A DNA stretch of 64,000 nt from NCBI GenBank assembly GCA_900315105.1, contig OMXX01000005.1, forward strand, positions 1 through 64,000, in the 5' to 3' direction. This document shows positions 34,572-43,627 of the stretch, one piece after another; position 1 is the stretch's first letter, and the number at the start of each line of letters is the position of its first letter. The position numbers and the translations under genes are program-made. This DNA is from an uncultured Prevotellaceae bacterium (GTDB lineage Bacteria; Bacteroidota; Bacteroidia; Bacteroidales; Bacteroidaceae). The notes beneath the pieces are model-generated. The model worked only from the letters and a program-made list of their open reading frames with translations. It made no database searches and was not told the DNA's origin.

Positions 34572-37451
34572 ATGCGCAGTCGTTTTACTATATTCGTGCT
34601 TACCTTTGTCATTGTCTTTGCAATGGCAAATACTCGTGTGTCGTTCTTCAATGAGATGAAGAATGATACAGATACTATTGTGTCGGGCAGTAAGCATGAT
34701 ACTGTCAGGGTGGATTCTGCAATTACAGAGAAAAAATCTGTTGATACAGCTTTGGCACAGACTGCTTTAGCACAGGCAATAGATACGCTCGATTCCCTGC
34801 ATCGTGCAATTCTCCTTCATAATAAGGCGATTGACGATTCCATAAGGCTTGACTCTCTTAACAGAAAGAAAAAGAACGGAATAGACGCTCCTGTGGAATA
34901 TACCGCAGACGATTCTCTTGTGTATTTTGCCGGCAATAAGATGGCACATCTCTATGGATCTTCTACGGTGAAGTATGAGAATATGGATCTTGCTTCGGAA
35001 AAGGTTGCCATAACGCTTGATTCAAGTCTTGTGCGTGCAACGGGAGTCTATGACACAACAACACGTGAGAAGTTTGGTACGCCTGTGTTCAAGATGGGTT
35101 CAGACACGTATGAGAGCGATACCATGGCTTTCAATTTCAAGACGAAGAAGGGACTTATATCTTCTGTATATACAGAGCAGGAGGACGGATTCCTAACGGC
35201 TGAGCGCTCTAAGCGTGACAAGGAAGGAAACCTGTATTTGAAGCATGGCCGCTATACTACCTGTGACGAAGACCACCCGGATTTCTATCTTGCCCTTTCA
35301 CGTGCAAAAGTGCGTCCGGGCAAGGACGTAGTATTCGGACCTGCATATCTTGTTGTGCAGGATGTTCCGCTTCCTTTAGCCATCCCATACGGCTTTTTCC
35401 CATTCTCCAAGTCATATTCAAGTGGTTTCATCATGCCGACATACGGCGATGAGACAGCCAGAGGCTTCTATCTTCGTAATGGCGGCTATTACTTCGCCAT
35501 TTCCGACCGTATTGACCTGAAGCTAACGGGTGAGATCTATACCAAGGGTTCTTGGGGAATAGCGGCAGCTTCCAGCTATCGTAAGCGATACAGGTATTCT
35601 GGTTCGTTCGATGCCTCTTACCTGGACACACGTAATGGCGACAAGGGAATGCCCGACTATGAGAAGACAACGAATTTCAGGATACGATGGTCGCATAACC
35701 AGGATCCAAAGGCAAATCCTTATAGTACTATCCAGGCAAGTGTAAACTTTGCGACTTCAAACTATGAGAATAATAACCTTACCTCATACTATAATCCTGT
35801 GATGTCTTCTTCGAATACACGCGGTTCTTCCGTGTCATGGAGCACACAGTTCTCAAGTATCGGACTTAATCTATCATCAGGTATCAATCTCAATCAGAAT
35901 ACGGCGACATCCAAAATTGGGCTTGAATTGCCTGACCTCAATGTCTCAGTGTCTCGTTTCTTCCCTTTCAGACGAAAGTACGTTGCGGGTGATGAGCGTT
36001 GGTACGAAAAGATAAATGTATCATATACAGGAAGTTTCAAAAGCTCTATCGATACGAAGGAAGAATATTTGCTGCATCAAAGCTTCAAAAAGCACTGGAC
36101 TAATACGATAACGCACAACATTCCTGTCGGTGCCACATTCTCCCTGTTCAATGCCATAAACGTAACGCCTTCTATCAATTTCAACGACCGTATGTCTCTC
36201 AGGAGATTCGAAAAGACATGGGTAGAGGATGCGGATTATAAAGAAGGAGGCTATGAGAAAACAGACACGGTTGGTGATTTTAAAAACGTGTATAACTTGA
36301 CTGCATCTATCGGTCTCAATACCAAGTTGTACGGTATGTTTATGCCTAACAGAAAGATTTTCGGTGATAAGATTCAGGCAATCCGACATGTCTTCACACC
36401 TACTGTGTCACTATCTTATGCATATGCTCCTGATTATCAAACTCAATATATACGTTCTGGCAAAAAAGTTAATTATATACAATATGAAGGTGCTTCGGCA
36501 GGTGGAAAGACTGGAGCTATCAATATGCAGATTTCCAACCAATTGGAGATGAAAGTAAAGTCCGACAAGGATTCTACGGGCTTCAAGAAAATCTCGCTCA
36601 TCGACGAACTCGGTGCGAGTATGTCGTACTATATGGATTCCAAGACATGGAGTGACCTTACCATGAATATCCGTCTAAAGTGGTGGAAGAACTACACCTT
36701 CAGCCTCACTGGCCGATTTGGCACTTATGCCTGGGGAAAAACGAAGGAGGGAAATATAGTACAGAGTAAGACTACGCATTATAGTTTAGGACATTTTGGA
36801 CAGTTTGCCGGAATGTCGCAGAGTATATCATATACGCTTAACCCTGAGAAAATCAGAAAACTCTTCGGAGGCGGAGACGATAAGAAAAAGGAAGACGATG
36901 ATGAGAGTGATGATGATTATGACACAGGATTGGATACTAACGTCGATCCCGTCATGATGAAAGGACAGAACGCCCTTGCCGATAGAGGAAGTAGCAATAA
37001 GGCAGAGACCGATGATGACGGCTATATGCGTTACTCCATGCCTTGGAGCCTGACTTTTGCCTATAGTATTTCCATGAGTGAAGATCATTCGAAATTCAGG
37101 GAATATGGTAAGTACGTGGATTATAAAAATTCTTTCAATGAAATAGAAAGAATTCCAGGTGGATACCTAGGTTATAAATTCACACAGTCTCTGAACGTAT
37201 CCGGAAACATCAGCCTTTCCGATGGTTGGAATATATCATTTATGTCTGGCTACGACTTCGATGTTCATAAACTGGTACGAACTTCCGCATCATTGATGCG
37301 CGACCTTCATTGCTTCGCCATGAGCTGTCAGGTGGTAATATCCCCATATACAAGCTATAACTTCTCGTTCTACTGTAAAGCGTCAACACTTGCCGATGCC
37401 CTCAAGTATGATAAGCGGTCTGGATATTCCAACAATGTGAGGTGGTATTAG
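34572..37451 (+). CDS. lptD: LPS-assembly outer-membrane protein LptD
   Basis: A 959-residue protein with an N-terminal hydrophobic signal (about 5-22), an OstA/LptA-like jellyroll (about 115-300: FAGNKMAHLYGSSTVKYENM, then HGRYTTCDEDHPDFYLALSRAKV) and a large C-terminal beta-barrel. It inserts lipopolysaccharide into the outer leaflet. An acidic Lys/Asp/Glu-rich loop near 775-795 is likely a surface or periplasmic loop. ATG 34572 gives the signal peptide; a reading from 34545 would start inside the leader repeat. Two Cys in the jellyroll region could form a disulfide. Confidence 0.92.
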   Translation: MRSRFTIFVLTFVIVFAMANTRVSFFNEMKNDTDTIVSGSKHDTVRVDSAITEKKSVDTALAQTALAQAIDTLDSLHRAILLHNKAIDDSIRLDSLNRKKKNGIDAPVEYTADDSLVYFAGNKMAHLYGSSTVKYENMDLASEKVAITLDSSLVRATGVYDTTTREKFGTPVFKMGSDTYESDTMAFNFKTKKGLISSVYTEQEDGFLTAERSKRDKEGNLYLKHGRYTTCDEDHPDFYLALSRAKVRPGKDVVFGPAYLVVQDVPLPLAIPYGFFPFSKSYSSGFIMPTYGDETARGFYLRNGGYYFAISDRIDLKLTGEIYTKGSWGIAAASSYRKRYRYSGSFDASYLDTRNGDKGMPDYEKTTNFRIRWSHNQDPKANPYSTIQASVNFATSNYENNNLTSYYNPVMSSSNTRGSSVSWSTQFSSIGLNLSSGINLNQNTATSKIGLELPDLNVSVSRFFPFRRKYVAGDERWYEKINVSYTGSFKSSIDTKEEYLLHQSFKKHWTNTITHNIPVGATFSLFNAINVTPSINFNDRMSLRRFEKTWVEDADYKEGGYEKTDTVGDFKNVYNLTASIGLNTKLYGMFMPNRKIFGDKIQAIRHVFTPTVSLSYAYAPDYQTQYIRSGKKVNYIQYEGASAGGKTGAINMQISNQLEMKVKSDKDSTGFKKISLIDELGASMSYYMDSKTWSDLTMNIRLKWWKNYTFSLTGRFGTYAWGKTKEGNIVQSKTTHYSLGHFGQFAGMSQSISYTLNPEKIRKLFGGGDDKKKEDDDESDDDYDTGLDTNVDPVMMKGQNALADRGSSNKAETDDDGYMRYSMPWSLTFAYSISMSEDHSKFREYGKYVDYKNSFNEIERIPGGYLGYKFTQSLNVSGNISLSDGWNISFMSGYDFDVHKLVRTSASLMRDLHCFAMSCQVVISPYTSYNFSFYCKASTLADALKYDKRSGYSNNVRWY

Positions 37452-37452
37452 A

Positions 37453-37522
37453 GGTGAAAGGTCAAAAGTCAAAGCTCAAAATGTCTTCGACCTTACTCCT
37501 TTGACCTTAGACCTTAGTTAAA
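37453..37522. repeat. 7-bp phased inverted array after lptD
   Basis: Ten units in phase: GGTGAAA, GGTCAAA, AGTCAAA, GCTCAAA, ATGTCTT, CGACCTT, ACTCCTT, TGACCTT, AGACCTT and AGTTAAA. The second half can pair with the first, giving a hairpin directly after the lptD stop. Related units AAGGTCA, AAAGACA and AAAGGCA recur at 37625-37645. Confidence 0.75.
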
Positions 37523-37555
37523 AATGTACATTTTTATAAAAAAAAGTCGTAATCC

Positions 37556-37586
37556 TTTGTTTTAACAAAAAAAAGTTGTATCTTTG
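37556..37586 (+). promoter_or_regulatory. Promoter of the small SGNH gene
   Basis: TTTG (37556-37559), exactly 19 bases, TATCTTTG (37579-37586). Leader about 185 bases, largely heptamer repeats. Confidence 0.85.
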
Positions 37587-37697
37587 CCACTGAAATACCA
37601 AAAATGAAATAACAAAGGTACAAAAAGGTCAAAAGACAAAAGGCAAATAGAATAATGTTGACGAAATAGGGAATAGGGTTTGATACTAACACCCCTT

Positions 37698-37762
37698 CAT
37701 CCTTAATCTTTAGTCCTTAATCCATATTTTCCTTAGTCCTTAACCTTTAGACCTTAGTCTAA
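37698..37762. repeat. 7-bp phased array in the SGNH gene leader
   Basis: Units CATCCTT, AATCTTT, AGTCCTT, AATCCAT, ATTTTCC, TTAGTCC, TTAACCT, TTAGACC and TTAGTCT. The complement words GGACTAA and GGTCTAA are those of the array at 10020-10117. Confidence 0.7.
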
Positions 37763-37777
37763 TTAAAAAAATTACTT

Positions 37778-38521
37778 ATGAAGATAACTGTAAAAATCAC
37801 TTTGATTCTCATCTGCTTTGCATACTCCTTGGCGATGCATGCACAGGATGCCATAGTCTATGACTATCGTCTTGATCAGAAAGCCCTCAATGACTCAAAG
37901 AATCCTATACCTTATGAGATTCGCAATGCTCCATTGTTCGGCAAGACCATCAATGTGTTTGGTGCCAGCCGTGCCCGAAACAACCGTAAGGATGTTACAG
38001 AAACATGGCATTGTAAGCTTGCACAGAAGTATCACATGCTCTATCGCAACTATGCCCGAAACAATTGCTGTATATCATTCGACCGTCGTAGAGAGCGTTG
38101 GAGCGCTCCAATCAACGAGTTCTATGAGGAAATGGATACATGTGACTATATCCTCCTTATTGGCGGTCATAGTGACGCGGAGCAGATCATCAAGGGTAAA
38201 GGTACCTTAGAGGAGTTTGAGGAAGGCTATGCTAAGCTTCTTCGTGGTTTCATCCATAAGGCTCCAAGTGCTAAGGTTGCAGTCTTTACTCCTTGGAGAA
38301 TCAATAATCCTCCTTATCCGGATATTACTCGTATAATGGTAGAGACAGGTGGTAAATTCGCTATTCCTGTTTATGATTGTTCTACACAAAGCGGTATCTA
38401 TGTCTGGGATATGGAATTTGCCCGACGGTACTTCCATACGTATCAAGACAATACCCACCTGAATTCCAAGGGACATGACCTGTTTATGAATAAGGCAGAG
38501 AAATTCATGTTAGGGCTTTAG
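37778..38521 (+). CDS. Secreted SGNH-hydrolase-like protein
   Basis: A 247-residue protein with a signal peptide ending MHAQ (about residue 22). The SGNH layout is visible: block I INVFGASRARNN (Ser in GAS rather than GDS), a block III-like LLIGGHSDAEQ, and a C-terminal DNTHLNSKGHD with the Asp-x-x-His pair. Substrate unknown; an acyl or acetyl esterase on a glycan is plausible. It has its own promoter and terminator. No obvious functional partners adjacent. Confidence 0.78.
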   Translation: MKITVKITLILICFAYSLAMHAQDAIVYDYRLDQKALNDSKNPIPYEIRNAPLFGKTINVFGASRARNNRKDVTETWHCKLAQKYHMLYRNYARNNCCISFDRRRERWSAPINEFYEEMDTCDYILLIGGHSDAEQIIKGKGTLEEFEEGYAKLLRGFIHKAPSAKVAVFTPWRINNPPYPDITRIMVETGGKFAIPVYDCSTQSGIYVWDMEFARRYFHTYQDNTHLNSKGHDLFMNKAEKFMLGL

Positions 38522-38587
38522 GGAAGTTGAAAACTGACTATCGACAAAGAATACCAGTCAATAGCGATTGGAATTAAATAAAATGCA

Positions 38588-38636
38588 AAGACGCAGAGCC
38601 ACGAGGCTTTAAAACCTCAGAGCCTCTGCGTCTTTT
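38588..38636 (+). terminator. Terminator of the small SGNH gene
   Basis: Stem AAGACGCAGAG/CTCTGCGTCTT (38588-38598 with 38624-38634) enclosing a GAGG/CCTC inner pair, then TTTTCGTTT. Confidence 0.85.
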
Positions 38637-38843
38637 CGTTTAATATTTATTGTGTCTGGTAAAAAAGACTCAATGTGAAATAGATCAAAATGCTTTCCTT
38701 GTGTCTCCCTCTTATGGGCTTTGCTTGTGGCAAATCCCTGCTGATGCGAGTTCTCCTTTTCTTTTGGTAAGCCTTTTTGAGGCTTCCCAAGAAAATGAGC
38801 CCTCACCCAGCGGAAATCACTACGGAAAGACAAAATACGAGGA

Positions 38844-38974
38844 CAAAATAGCTCCCTGCGGTCGTAAAAAATGGCTGGCGCATTACCCAATCTCGTATGG
38901 ATTTATCTTCGGAATTCTTTGTAATCAAATTCCACGTTCTCTACATGTTTTTACGACCGCAGGGAGCTATTTTG
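38844..38974. repeat. Perfect 27-bp inverted repeat around 77-bp spacer
   Basis: 38844-38870 and 38948-38974 are exact inverse copies, with core TAGCTCCCTGCGGTCG. The spacer has no gene. Just upstream a second, imperfect hairpin (TTTTCTTTTGG..AAGCC/GGCTT..CCAAGAAAA, about 38755-38796) is present. This 562-base gap has no coding signal. Confidence 0.7.
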
Positions 38975-39034
38975 ATCTTGTTTGATTTCTAATTCTTGAT
39001 GTAAGGTGAGTTACATTGATTTTCCGGGCACCAA

Positions 39035-39062
39035 TAATTATTCATTATTAATTATTAATCAA
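39035..39062. repeat. 7-bp phased AT array
   Basis: Units TAATTAT, TCATTAT, TAATTAT and TAATCAA, just past the end of the DUF58 gene. Confidence 0.55.
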
Positions 39063-39083
39063 TTAAGCCCCAGCTTTTGGCTT

Positions 39084-40502
39084 CTACCACGCCCTCTTCG
39101 CCTTCAGTTCTATGTATTTGCTCAGTATGCCGAAGGAGAGAGACTCAGGATGTATTGAAAGGCAGTAGATGCCGTTTTGCTGAAGGGTGTCGGCTATAAG
39201 CTGTTTCTGGTTCACCATGTCTTTGGCAAGGGTACTCTCCACGCATTGGGAGTGTGTTCTGCCTATTTTACTTTCAACAATACCCTTTATTCGCAAGCTC
39301 ATCAAGCTAAAGCCAGTTCTTCGCTTTGGCTCATCAAGCTGCGCAAGTCTATTTTCTACTTTATACTTTTCCCTTTCCGCCATGCCTTCAAGTTCGCGGT
39401 CAAGGCAATTGACTATGACAAGACAGTTGCGTGAGGAAATACGCTTGAAGAACTGCAACTGACGCTCAAGAACCGATATGGTAGGAATCTCAGTATAGAG
39501 GAATATCAGACTTCTGCGCTTTACGTTACGGTCAATCATCAGGCATAGTTGCTCTATGTCGCTCTCGCCATACTCCGTGTCAAGGGCATATAGTTGCTGC
39601 ATTATACTGTTGAATTGCGGTTTCCCTGCCCTTGGAGGCAGAAAGCTTATGCCCTTGGGACCGTATGAGCAGACACCTACGCAGTCAGACTCCCTTTCCA
39701 GGGCAGAGTAGGAAACGAGCAGAGAGGCATTGATGGCATGATCCTGAAGTGACAAGGAATTAAAGGTGCGCTGCATAGCCGTACCGCAGTCAATCACATT
39801 GATGACGTGCTGCGAACGTTCATCCTCGTATTCATTCACCATGGTATGCCCTGTTCTTGCCGTTGCCTTCCAGTTTATGGTACGTATATCATCGCCTGCC
39901 ACATACTCCCTGATATCACGGAACTCTGTCTTGTTGGCAGGCAACTGCCTCTTGTGGTTTCCTGTTGATATTGTCTGTCGGGAGCGCACCTGTTCATCCT
40001 TCTCGCGGAGTCTTGAGAAAGCTGGATATACATCAACCTCCTGTCCTTCTGGCTGGAGTATTATTCTGCGTTCAAGCAGTCCAAGACATGATACATAGAC
40101 AAGAGACCTGCCAAGTAGGAAATGCCCCCTGCACGACGGCATTATGGATGTTTGACAGTTGAAACTTGACTTCTCTTTGTTGGAAAAAGGCAATCTGTCA
40201 CCCTCCATTTTTTTTAATTCGGTAGGTATCTCGTCAATGGCGTATGCACTCTTAATCCATCCTTTTATTATTTTGAAAGATACGGAATATACGTTTTCTT
40301 CGCCAAGGTCGAGTTTTGAGGCAATATCCCTTCCACCATCAATACGCAGCATCATGAGCAGCGCGATATCGATAGCCGATGCCACGACTAACAGGCATAG
40401 CAATACGAGTGCTATGCCGTACAGCGCATCAACCATCACACCAAGGGCTGATATGGTTGCAATGGCAAACAGGATGATGAAAAATCGCTTTTTTAGGAAC
40501 AT
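39084..40502 (-). CDS. DUF58 protein of the MoxR operon
   Basis: A 472-residue protein with two N-terminal membrane helices (about 5-50) and a DUF58 domain (about 190-290: EFRDIREYVAGDDIRTINWKATARTG) leading into a von Willebrand A-like region. DUF58 proteins are the standard partners of MoxR ATPases and are thought to help assemble or activate envelope complexes. A palindromic repeat motif lies in frame near the C-terminus (residues about 387-405). Last gene of the minus-strand operon running from 45407. Confidence 0.88.
   Translation of the reverse strand: MFLKKRFFIILFAIATISALGVMVDALYGIALVLLCLLVVASAIDIALLMMLRIDGGRDIASKLDLGEENVYSVSFKIIKGWIKSAYAIDEIPTELKKMEGDRLPFSNKEKSSFNCQTSIMPSCRGHFLLGRSLVYVSCLGLLERRIILQPEGQEVDVYPAFSRLREKDEQVRSRQTISTGNHKRQLPANKTEFRDIREYVAGDDIRTINWKATARTGHTMVNEYEDERSQHVINVIDCGTAMQRTFNSLSLQDHAINASLLVSYSALERESDCVGVCSYGPKGISFLPPRAGKPQFNSIMQQLYALDTEYGESDIEQLCLMIDRNVKRRSLIFLYTEIPTISVLERQLQFFKRISSRNCLVIVNCLDRELEGMAEREKYKVENRLAQLDEPKRRTGFSLMSLRIKGIVESKIGRTHSQCVESTLAKDMVNQKQLIADTLQQNGIYCLSIHPESLSFGILSKYIELKAKRAW
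39289..39345. repeat. CTTGCTTTAGCTTGTTGAG-type motif inside the DUF58 gene
   Basis: TTCGCAAGCTCATCAAGCTA (39289) continuing AAGCC, then an imperfect inverse arm TTCGCTTTGGCTCATCAAGC (39321). The first arm matches the intergenic copy at 41622-41652 at most positions. It is in frame and encodes roughly LAQLDEPKRRTGFSLMSLR. Confidence 0.6.
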
Positions 40503-40524
40503 ATCATATTAATTAATAATTAAC

Positions 40525-40560
40525 ACTTGCTTTAGCTTGTTGAGCTTCAGCGAAAAATTA
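40525..40560. repeat. CTTGCTTTAGCTTGTTGAG motif, copy 2
   Basis: ACTTGCTTTAGCTTGTTGAG followed by CTTCAGCGAAAAATTA between the MoxR and DUF58 genes; matches the copy at 14557-14590 over nearly its whole length. TAATTAA heptamers flank it on the left (40507-40524). Confidence 0.65.
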
Positions 40561-40611
40561 ACATGGAAGGGCATGGGCGTCAATCTACACGAAGGTTTGC
40601 GCGTACAGGCA

Positions 40612-40646
40612 TGTTAATTATTAATTGTTAATTGTTAATTATCAAT
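40612..40646. repeat. 7-bp phased array across the MoxR stop codon
   Basis: Units TGTTAAT, TATTAAT, TGTTAAT, TGTTAAT and TATCAAT in phase. The MoxR stop (40635-40637) and its last three codons are inside. Confidence 0.7.
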
Positions 40647-41603
40647 TGCCACGCTGTCTATAATCTGCTTTACGAGTTGTGCTACTGTCATGCCGTTAAG
40701 CTCTGCCTCTGCCGTAAGCGTCACCCTGTGGGCAAGTACGTAAGGAGCAAGGAAATGAATGTCATCAGGAGTAACGAAATCCCTTCCTGATAATATGGCA
40801 TGAGCCTTGGCTGTCTGCAACAGAGCGATGGAAGCACGTGGAGAGCCTCCAATCCACGTATAGGCAGAATTGCGTGTAGCTGCAACGATATTACACAGAT
40901 ACTTCATCAATGAATCATCTACTACCACATCCTTGAGCATCCCCCTGAGTGTTCTGAGCTCGTCAAGCGTGAGTACAGGTTTGTCGAAGCGTACCTCATG
41001 CAATCTGTTGCCCTGATGATACTCTTGAAGAATCTTCAGTTCTGATTCCACGGAAGGATATCCAACGGTAACTTTCAGAAGGAAACGGTCCATCTGAGCC
41101 TCTGGCAGACGGTAAGTACCCTCCTGGTCAATAGGGTTCTGCGTTGCCATCACCATATAGAAGTCGGGTAGGGGATAGGTAGTACCGTCGAATGTAACCT
41201 GTCTTTCCTCCATACACTCAAACAATGCAGCCTGTGTCTTGGCAGGGGCACGGTTGATCTCATCCACAAGCAGGAACTGCGTAAAGACAGGTCCCTTGCG
41301 GAAGGTGAAGTCCTGTGTCTGGGTGTTTAGGATTGATGTACCTACAACATCGGTAGGCATAAGGTCAGGAGTGAACTGCAGACGCTTGAAATCTGCACTT
41401 ATAAGTTGTGCGAGTGTCTTTGCCATAAGAGTCTTTGCCACTCCAGGCACACCCTCAAGCAATACGTGACCATCGGCAAGGAGGGCAGTGAGCAAAAGCT
41501 CAAGAACCTCATCCTGTCCTTTTACAATACTATTGACTGCATACTTCAGTTCTGCAATCTTGGAGTTGAACTCCGTTAGGTCTATACGTGAAGAATATTC
41601 CAT
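40635..41603 (-). CDS. MoxR-family AAA+ ATPase
   Basis: A 322-residue MoxR ATPase. Walker A GVPGVAKT, Walker B FLLVDEINRAPAKTQ, sensor 1 VMATQNPIDQEGTY, the arginine finger region PEAQMDRFL, and a C-terminal lid (IGGSPRASIALLQTAKAHAI). MoxR proteins act as chaperone-like ATPases for VWA-domain partners; DUF58 is immediately downstream. It is the conserved centre of this operon. The C-terminal few codons lie in a repeat array. Confidence 0.95.
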   Translation of the reverse strand: MEYSSRIDLTEFNSKIAELKYAVNSIVKGQDEVLELLLTALLADGHVLLEGVPGVAKTLMAKTLAQLISADFKRLQFTPDLMPTDVVGTSILNTQTQDFTFRKGPVFTQFLLVDEINRAPAKTQAALFECMEERQVTFDGTTYPLPDFYMVMATQNPIDQEGTYRLPEAQMDRFLLKVTVGYPSVESELKILQEYHQGNRLHEVRFDKPVLTLDELRTLRGMLKDVVVDDSLMKYLCNIVAATRNSAYTWIGGSPRASIALLQTAKAHAILSGRDFVTPDDIHFLAPYVLAHRVTLTAEAELNGMTVAQLVKQIIDSVAIDN

Positions 41604-41621
41604 ATCTTTGTTTTTTTATTG

Positions 41622-41652
41622 TTCGCAAAAGTTCATCAAGCTAAAGCAAGTT
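41622..41652. repeat. CTTGCTTTAGCTTGTTGAG motif, copy 3 (inverted)
   Basis: TTCGCAAAAGTTCATCAAGC followed by TAAAGCAAGTT in the 52-base gap between the DUF4350 and MoxR genes. Confidence 0.65.
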
Positions 41653-41655
41653 TCC

Positions 41656-43020
41656 TCAATTGATTGTATCTAATTGTTCCAGACATAGCCTGTACGACTT
41701 GGCATCCACCTGTACTCCGCTTGCCGTCAGTTCCTCCAGGGTGGAGAGCACCTCCTTGACATGTTCCTCATTGAGTCCCCTGTTTGCTGCCAGTATGCTT
41801 GCAAACTGTGATACTTCCGAGAAATTCCTTGTCCGCATATCAAAGTAGAACTCCTTGCGAAGTTTGTAGAGCAGTACACGCTTCTCTATGCGCAGCAGTT
41901 CACGGTAATCCGTATCGTCTGTGTATATTGTGGCAAGATGTCTGATAAAGTTAATGCTTGAGTTCTTCACCTTCTTGTTCACATTCTCAGGTCTGCGCCT
42001 GCGTCGTGTATTGAAGATGATGACAAGGGCAAGGGCTGCGCACAACAACCATAGGAACAGGGCGGTGGCAGGATGTTTTAGCAGAACCATGAACGTGGTG
42101 CCCTCAACTTCGTTTATTTCCTCATAGTCATTGTAGATGATAATCAGTGGCAGTGACTTGTCAAACGTACACTCCATGATATGCTCCATGCCAATACGCA
42201 GATCCTTATTCTGCACAGCGTAGTTGGTGAAGAATAAATAGTCGTTGAAGGTTAGCGTGACATATCCTTTTCCTATATCCCTCCTTGCTACCACATCGTA
42301 TTTATCGTTAAAGGATATGAGCGGTGTGTAAAAGCCTAAAGGAATGTCACCGTAGAAATCACAGTATTCGTCTGCTACTACTATGTCGCCTTGTGTGGTG
42401 TCGTTCTGTAAGCTGTCCTCTTGTAAACTGTCCTCCTGTAAAATACAGATAGTCTCTGTTATCATGTTCTCCCATACCATGATAGAGTCAGGTTCGCCGT
42501 TCGACTTTTCACGCAGATACAGACTGGTGCGCTTTATATCGCTCTCCCTGTTAAGGAAGTCGAGAATGTTGAAGGAGCCCCATATACCGCTCCCTGACTC
42601 GATAAGCAGCTGTCGGGATAATCTATAATTAACACCACCGGCAATAAGCAGTCTGTTGCCTGTGTTAACCATGCTTATGAGTTTGGCAAACTGTTCTTTT
42701 TCAGCATTTAGTTGATATCCGGAACCCACAAACAGGTAGTTTGCCTTTTTCTTTCCGAATTTTGCAAAGGCAGTGTCTGCATCAACCTCAACATACACCT
42801 TTCCTTTCCAATAGTCATGCAGATACTCGTCAAGATATTTCGCGCCGAAAGGCTCTTTTGACTTCGTGCTGCCCATCTGCTCATTATCCCATTCGTATTT
42901 TGGAGTCTGGTCATAGATACGTTTGCCATAGGGTAGCAGTAGGACGCATACTATGCAGATGCCAGCCAGAATGTATATCCATGTGGCGTGCCTGTTCAGG
43001 AAGTTCATGCTTTTATTCAT
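41656..43020 (-). CDS. DUF4350 membrane protein
   Basis: A 454-residue protein with one N-terminal helix (about 12-30), an extracytoplasmic DUF4350 domain (FVGSGYQLNAEKEQF, later RLLIAGGVNYRLSRQLL), a second helix near 305-325, and a cytoplasmic tail. The same order is common in MoxR operons of Bacteroidetes. Residues about 200-215 carry a three-copy pentapeptide (LQEDS, LQEDS, LQNDT) from a 15-bp minisatellite. ATG 43020 was chosen; GTG 43026 would add two residues. It overlaps the DUF4129 gene by 8 bases. Confidence 0.8.
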   Translation of the reverse strand: MNKSMNFLNRHATWIYILAGICIVCVLLLPYGKRIYDQTPKYEWDNEQMGSTKSKEPFGAKYLDEYLHDYWKGKVYVEVDADTAFAKFGKKKANYLFVGSGYQLNAEKEQFAKLISMVNTGNRLLIAGGVNYRLSRQLLIESGSGIWGSFNILDFLNRESDIKRTSLYLREKSNGEPDSIMVWENMITETICILQEDSLQEDSLQNDTTQGDIVVADEYCDFYGDIPLGFYTPLISFNDKYDVVARRDIGKGYVTLTFNDYLFFTNYAVQNKDLRIGMEHIMECTFDKSLPLIIIYNDYEEINEVEGTTFMVLLKHPATALFLWLLCAALALVIIFNTRRRRRPENVNKKVKNSSINFIRHLATIYTDDTDYRELLRIEKRVLLYKLRKEFYFDMRTRNFSEVSQFASILAANRGLNEEHVKEVLSTLEELTASGVQVDAKSYRLCLEQLDTIN

Positions 43021-43627
43021 GCTCACCTCCTTCCTCAGTCATCGTACACAGGGTGTTGCTAATGGCTGTCACATCGTCAAACAGTTCCTTGCTTGCAGGG
43101 TAGTGGCCGTATTTTATATACAGGAAAGCCATGGTTATCTCCCTGAGCTTGTCTGCTCCCCACTTCAATTCCCTCACATACATCATCGGAGTCTTCGTGG
43201 GTTGCCACGCTATCCTCTTCATATTGTCAAGCCTTTGAAGAGTCATAAGATAGCGCAGGTGTATGGCAAGTGCGAAGTCGCCATCATCAACCGCCTTCTG
43301 AAGTTCCTGAACGAAGTTATGTCCCCTGATATCTGCATCCTCCGTAGATCCCATTTCCGTGGTGGATGAGAAATACTGCGGATCAATGGCTTCAACGGTA
43401 GGAGCACGATAGAAACTGCCGAACTCCTTATATATAATCCAGCCAATAAAGCATATCAGGAATACCCACATAAGTATCTGGATAACATTGAGCGCACCCT
43501 CGGGAACATGTATGCTGAAGATTGACTTGAGCAATTCGCCGAGGGCTTTGCTGAAGTCTATCTTCTCTGTCTTCGAGAGTCGGATGATATCCTCTTCGTA
43601 GTCTGGTATGTCGGAAATGTATATCAC
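43013..43627 (-). CDS. DUF4129 membrane protein
   Basis: A 204-residue protein with one central helix (about 46-65) and a C-terminal DUF4129 region with HLRYLMTLQRLDNMKRI and WQPTKTPMMYVREL, a hallmark of this family in MoxR operons. The start is GTG at 43627, overlapping the upstream stop as GTGA. Function unknown; position and coupling point to a shared complex with the neighbouring membrane proteins. Confidence 0.85.
   Translation of the reverse strand: MIYISDIPDYEEDIIRLSKTEKIDFSKALGELLKSIFSIHVPEGALNVIQILMWVFLICFIGWIIYKEFGSFYRAPTVEAIDPQYFSSTTEMGSTEDADIRGHNFVQELQKAVDDGDFALAIHLRYLMTLQRLDNMKRIAWQPTKTPMMYVRELKWGADKLREITMAFLYIKYGHYPASKELFDDVTAISNTLCTMTEEGGEHE

Noticed and set aside
38522..39083. 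Hidden small gene in the 562-base gap
   Set aside because: The longest frames cross the 27-bp inverted repeat and differ in no way from random open frames.
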